Positions 13,377-15,449 of a DNA stretch of 15,449 nucleotides are shown here, piece after piece; within the stretch, counting starts at the first letter, position 1, and each line of letters opens with the position of its first letter. Origin of the DNA: Actinomycetes bacterium (lineage in GTDB: Bacteria; Actinomycetota; Actinomycetes; Actinomycetales; Microbacteriaceae); NCBI GenBank assembly GCA_023386365.1, contig JAEWJX010000122.1, forward strand, positions 1 to 15,449. Reading direction: 5' to 3'. A model generated the notes under the pieces. The model saw only the letters and a list, made by a program, of their open reading frames with translations. It did no database searches and was not told the DNA's origin. Position numbers and translations under genes: made by a program.

Positions 13377-14834
13377 ATGGCTGAAGGCCCCACCGACCCC
13401 GGGACCACGCACGACGGCGCCGCGACGGCGGGAGGCTCGAGCCTCTGGGGAGGTCGTTTCGCCGACGGCCCGTCTCCCGAGCTTGTGGAGTTGAGCCGCT
13501 CCACGCACTTCGACTGGACGCTCGCGCCCTATGACCTCCAGGGCTCCCGCGCCCACGCCCGCGCGTTGGCGGCGGCCGGTTTCCTCGACGAGGCGGAGCT
13601 GGCCCGCATGCTCGAGGGGATCGACGTGATCGACCGCGGTATCCGCGACGGCGTCATCCGGCCGCTGCCCGAAGACGAGGACGTGCACTTCGCGCTCGAG
13701 CGTGAACTCGTCGCCACCGTGGGCGCCGAGCTGGGCGGCAAGCTGCGCGCCGGACGCAGTCGCAACGACCAGATCGCCACCCTCGTGCGCCTCTACCTGC
13801 TCGACCACGCGCAGCGCATCGGGCACCTCGTGGTGCAGCTCGTCGACGCGCTCGCGTCGCAGGCGGCCGCGCATCCGGATGCGGTGATGCCGGGCCGCAC
13901 GCACCTGCAGCACGCGCAGCCGATTCTCCTGTCGCACCACCTGCTGGCGCACGCCTGGCCGCTCGTGCGCGACCTGGAGCGCCTGCGCGACTGGCGGGTG
14001 CGTGCCACCGAGTCGCCCTACGGTGCGGGCGCCGTCGCGGGGGGTGCGCTGGGTCTCGACCCGGTGCCGATCGCCGCCGAACTCGGCCTCTCGCATCCGA
14101 TGCCCAACTCGATCGACGCCACCGCCAGCCGCGACGCCGTCGCCGAATTCGCCTACATCGCCGCGCAGGTGGGTATCGACGTGTCGCGGCTCGCCGAGGA
14201 GATCATCATCTGGAACACCCGCGAGTTCGGGTTCGTGCGCCTGCACGACGGGTTCTCGACCGGATCCTCGATCATGCCGCAGAAGAAGAACCCCGACATC
14301 GCCGAGTTGGCGCGCGGCAAGTCCGGTCGTCTCATCGGCAACCTCACGGGTCTCTTGGCCACGTTGAAGGCGCAGCCGTTGGCGTACAACCGCGACCTTC
14401 AGGAGGACAAGGAGCCGGTGTTCGACTCGGTGGCTCAGCTCGAGTTGTTGCTGCCCGCGATGGCCGGGCTGGTCGCGACACTGCGTTTCGACGTCGACAG
14501 GATGGCCGAACTCGCCCCGCTCGGCTACACGCTCCCCACCGATATCGCCGAGTGGCTGGTGCGAAGGGGAGTGCCGTTTCGGGTGGCGCACGAAGCCGCC
14601 GGTGCGGCCGTGCGCGCAGCAGAAGCGCGCGGAGTCGGGCTGGAAGACCTCGAGGATGCCGAGCTGGCAGGCATCCATCCCGAGCTCACCGCTGACGTGC
14701 GCGAGGTGTTGACGGTGGATGGTTCGGTGAACGCTCGTGACGCCCGTGGCGGCACCGCGCCGATCCAGGTGGCCAGACAGCTCGGGGTCGTTTCGGACAC
14801 CGCCGATACGCTGCGGGCGCGGCTGCGGAATTAG
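13377..14834 (+). CDS. argH: Argininosuccinate lyase
   Basis: Last step of arginine synthesis: cleaves argininosuccinate to arginine and fumarate. It has 485 residues, slightly long because of about 20 extra residues before the conserved start 'LWGGRFADGPSPELVELS' (23-40). 'AGRSRNDQIAT' (125-135), 'MPGRTHLQHAQP' (171-182, with the conserved His176) and 'LGYTLPTDIAEWL' are family blocks. The superfamily signature 'GSSIMPQKKNP' (296-306) carries the catalytic-loop serine and the Lys/Asn that bind substrate. It is separated from argCJBDF by the inverted membrane-protein gene and has its own promoter and ribosome binding site. No argG stands before it, as it would in many bacteria. The stop is 18 bases before the next ATG and no terminator is visible. 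Confidence 0.97.
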   Translation: MAEGPTDPGTTHDGAATAGGSSLWGGRFADGPSPELVELSRSTHFDWTLAPYDLQGSRAHARALAAAGFLDEAELARMLEGIDVIDRGIRDGVIRPLPEDEDVHFALERELVATVGAELGGKLRAGRSRNDQIATLVRLYLLDHAQRIGHLVVQLVDALASQAAAHPDAVMPGRTHLQHAQPILLSHHLLAHAWPLVRDLERLRDWRVRATESPYGAGAVAGGALGLDPVPIAAELGLSHPMPNSIDATASRDAVAEFAYIAAQVGIDVSRLAEEIIIWNTREFGFVRLHDGFSTGSSIMPQKKNPDIAELARGKSGRLIGNLTGLLATLKAQPLAYNRDLQEDKEPVFDSVAQLELLLPAMAGLVATLRFDVDRMAELAPLGYTLPTDIAEWLVRRGVPFRVAHEAAGAAVRAAEARGVGLEDLEDAELAGIHPELTADVREVLTVDGSVNARDARGGTAPIQVARQLGVVSDTADTLRARLRN

Positions 14835-14838
14835 CCAT

Positions 14839-14844
14839 TAGCAT
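14839..14844 (+). promoter_or_regulatory. Predicted -10 box (TAGCAT) for the last gene
   Basis: TAGCAT starts 5 bases after the argH stop and ends 8 bases before the next ATG. No ribosome binding site is seen in the 18-base gap, so a leaderless start is likely. Read-through from argH is also possible. Confidence 0.4.
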
Positions 14845-14852
14845 TGCCCACC

Positions 14853-15449
14853 ATGGAGGGCCACCCCGCCGCGCCTGTGCAGCGACGCAGTCGATGGAGC
14901 GACTGGTTCGCGCGACTGACCGCTCCGCAGACGCGACGCGTGGCGCTTCTGCTCGTGCTCGTGGCCACCGCGGCCTTCGGTGGCCTGGACACCGTCAACA
15001 AGCAGGTCACCCCGTTCAAGCCCGGTGAAGATTTCAGCGACGGCGAATTCACCGTCACCGTCGAGCGGGCCAGGCTGGTCGACGAACTGAAAGGAACGTA
15101 CGGCTCTGCCAAGCAGGGGATGAAATACCTCGGTGTGGTTGCGACACTGCGCAATGACGGCACGGTGCCGGGTCGGCTTCGCGACCAGCTGGATCTGCGC
15201 GGTGTGCCCGACGCGGAGTTCTTCGGCACCTTCCGCTTTCGCGACGGATCGGCGATCCAGACGCTCGGGCCCGGCCTCACCGAACAACTCGTGTTCTCCT
15301 GGCAGTTGCCCGATGCGGTTGCCGAGTCCCTCGACCAGGTGACGATCCGCGTGTGGAAGAAGACCTATACACAGTTGAAGGTCACCTACGGCGGCAACGA
15401 ATGGATCGACACCGACAACTACGGCGAGATCGTCGTGCCCGTCAAGGGG
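14853..15449 (+). CDS. Membrane-anchored protein of unknown function, partial (3' end outside window)
   Basis: The reading frame runs open from ATG 14853 to the window end, 199 residues so far. The N-terminus is basic and Trp-containing (QRRSRWSDWFARL, 10-22), followed by one hydrophobic segment at about 28-46 (RRVALLLVLVATAAFGGLDT). This looks like a signal anchor with the rest outside the membrane. The exterior part begins 'FKPGEDFSDGEFTVTVERA' and is rich in alternating hydrophobic strands, suggesting a beta-sandwich domain, with 'KYLGVVATLRNDGTVPGRL' resembling the strand pattern of DUF4352-like domains; this is a loose comparison only. I do not recognise the family. The codons AAA, ACA, TAT and TTT are somewhat more frequent than in the neighbouring genes. 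The antisense frames across this stretch are less plausible. Confidence 0.72.
   Translation, partial: MEGHPAAPVQRRSRWSDWFARLTAPQTRRVALLLVLVATAAFGGLDTVNKQVTPFKPGEDFSDGEFTVTVERARLVDELKGTYGSAKQGMKYLGVVATLRNDGTVPGRLRDQLDLRGVPDAEFFGTFRFRDGSAIQTLGPGLTEQLVFSWQLPDAVAESLDQVTIRVWKKTYTQLKVTYGGNEWIDTDNYGEIVVPVKG

Noticed and set aside
14831..15287. Two overlapping minus-strand 149-codon frames at the window end
   Set aside because: The plus-strand frame has a promoter box, a basic N-terminus, a membrane anchor and a strand-rich exterior domain; the minus frames look like shadows.

Overview
The window is about 15.4 kb of very GC-rich, densely packed chromosomal DNA from an actinobacterium, most likely of the family Microbacteriaceae. 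The evidence is the strong G/C bias at third codon positions, many GTG/ATG starts directly behind a TAnnnT box (leaderless-type starts), a GluD-type permease with the 'YDAPGPR' N-terminus known from Corynebacterium, and an argCJBDF cluster with the bifunctional argJ. I see no mobile element, CRISPR array, tRNA or rRNA. No stretch over 300 bases lacks a gene; the largest gap, 7158-7332, holds the argC leader.

Layout: (1) 53-1632, two overlapping ABC-transporter permeases for glutamate or a related polar amino acid (gluC-, gluD-like), the tail of an operon that begins outside the window. (2) 1670-5193, pheS-pheT, the two phenylalanyl-tRNA synthetase subunits. (3) 5203-5688 on the minus strand, a DUF937 protein, divergent from a DUF2252 protein at 5772-7157. 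(4) 7158-12569, a short arginine-rich leader ORF followed by argC-argJ-argB-argD-argF, whose four junctions all overlap by 4 bp (GTGA or ATGA). (5) 12582-13313 on the minus strand, a Pro/Gly/Tyr/Gln-repeat membrane protein. (6) 13377-14834, argH. (7) 14853 to the window end, a membrane-anchored protein of unknown function cut off by the window.

The core of the window is arginine synthesis. ArgJ recycles the acetyl group from acetylornithine to glutamate. ArgB phosphorylates N-acetylglutamate and carries the N-terminal extension seen in arginine-inhibited enzymes. ArgC and ArgD complete acetylornithine, ArgF makes citrulline and ArgH makes arginine. argG and the repressor gene argR, often part of actinobacterial arg clusters, are not here. 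A glutamate-type importer lies upstream, and glutamate is the pathway's precursor, but nothing shows co-regulation.

The most interesting element lies between the DUF2252 gene and argC. It is a predicted leaderless 27-codon ORF (7181-7264) with nine arginine codons, eight of them in pairs. A 13-bp stem (7245-7257 with 7283-7295) overlaps its end, and smaller hairpins on either side compete with that stem. This is the layout expected of ribosome-mediated arginine attenuation and would be an arginine counterpart of the cysteine-rich leaderless attenuators described in mycobacteria. It is an inference from one sequence and needs conservation or expression data.
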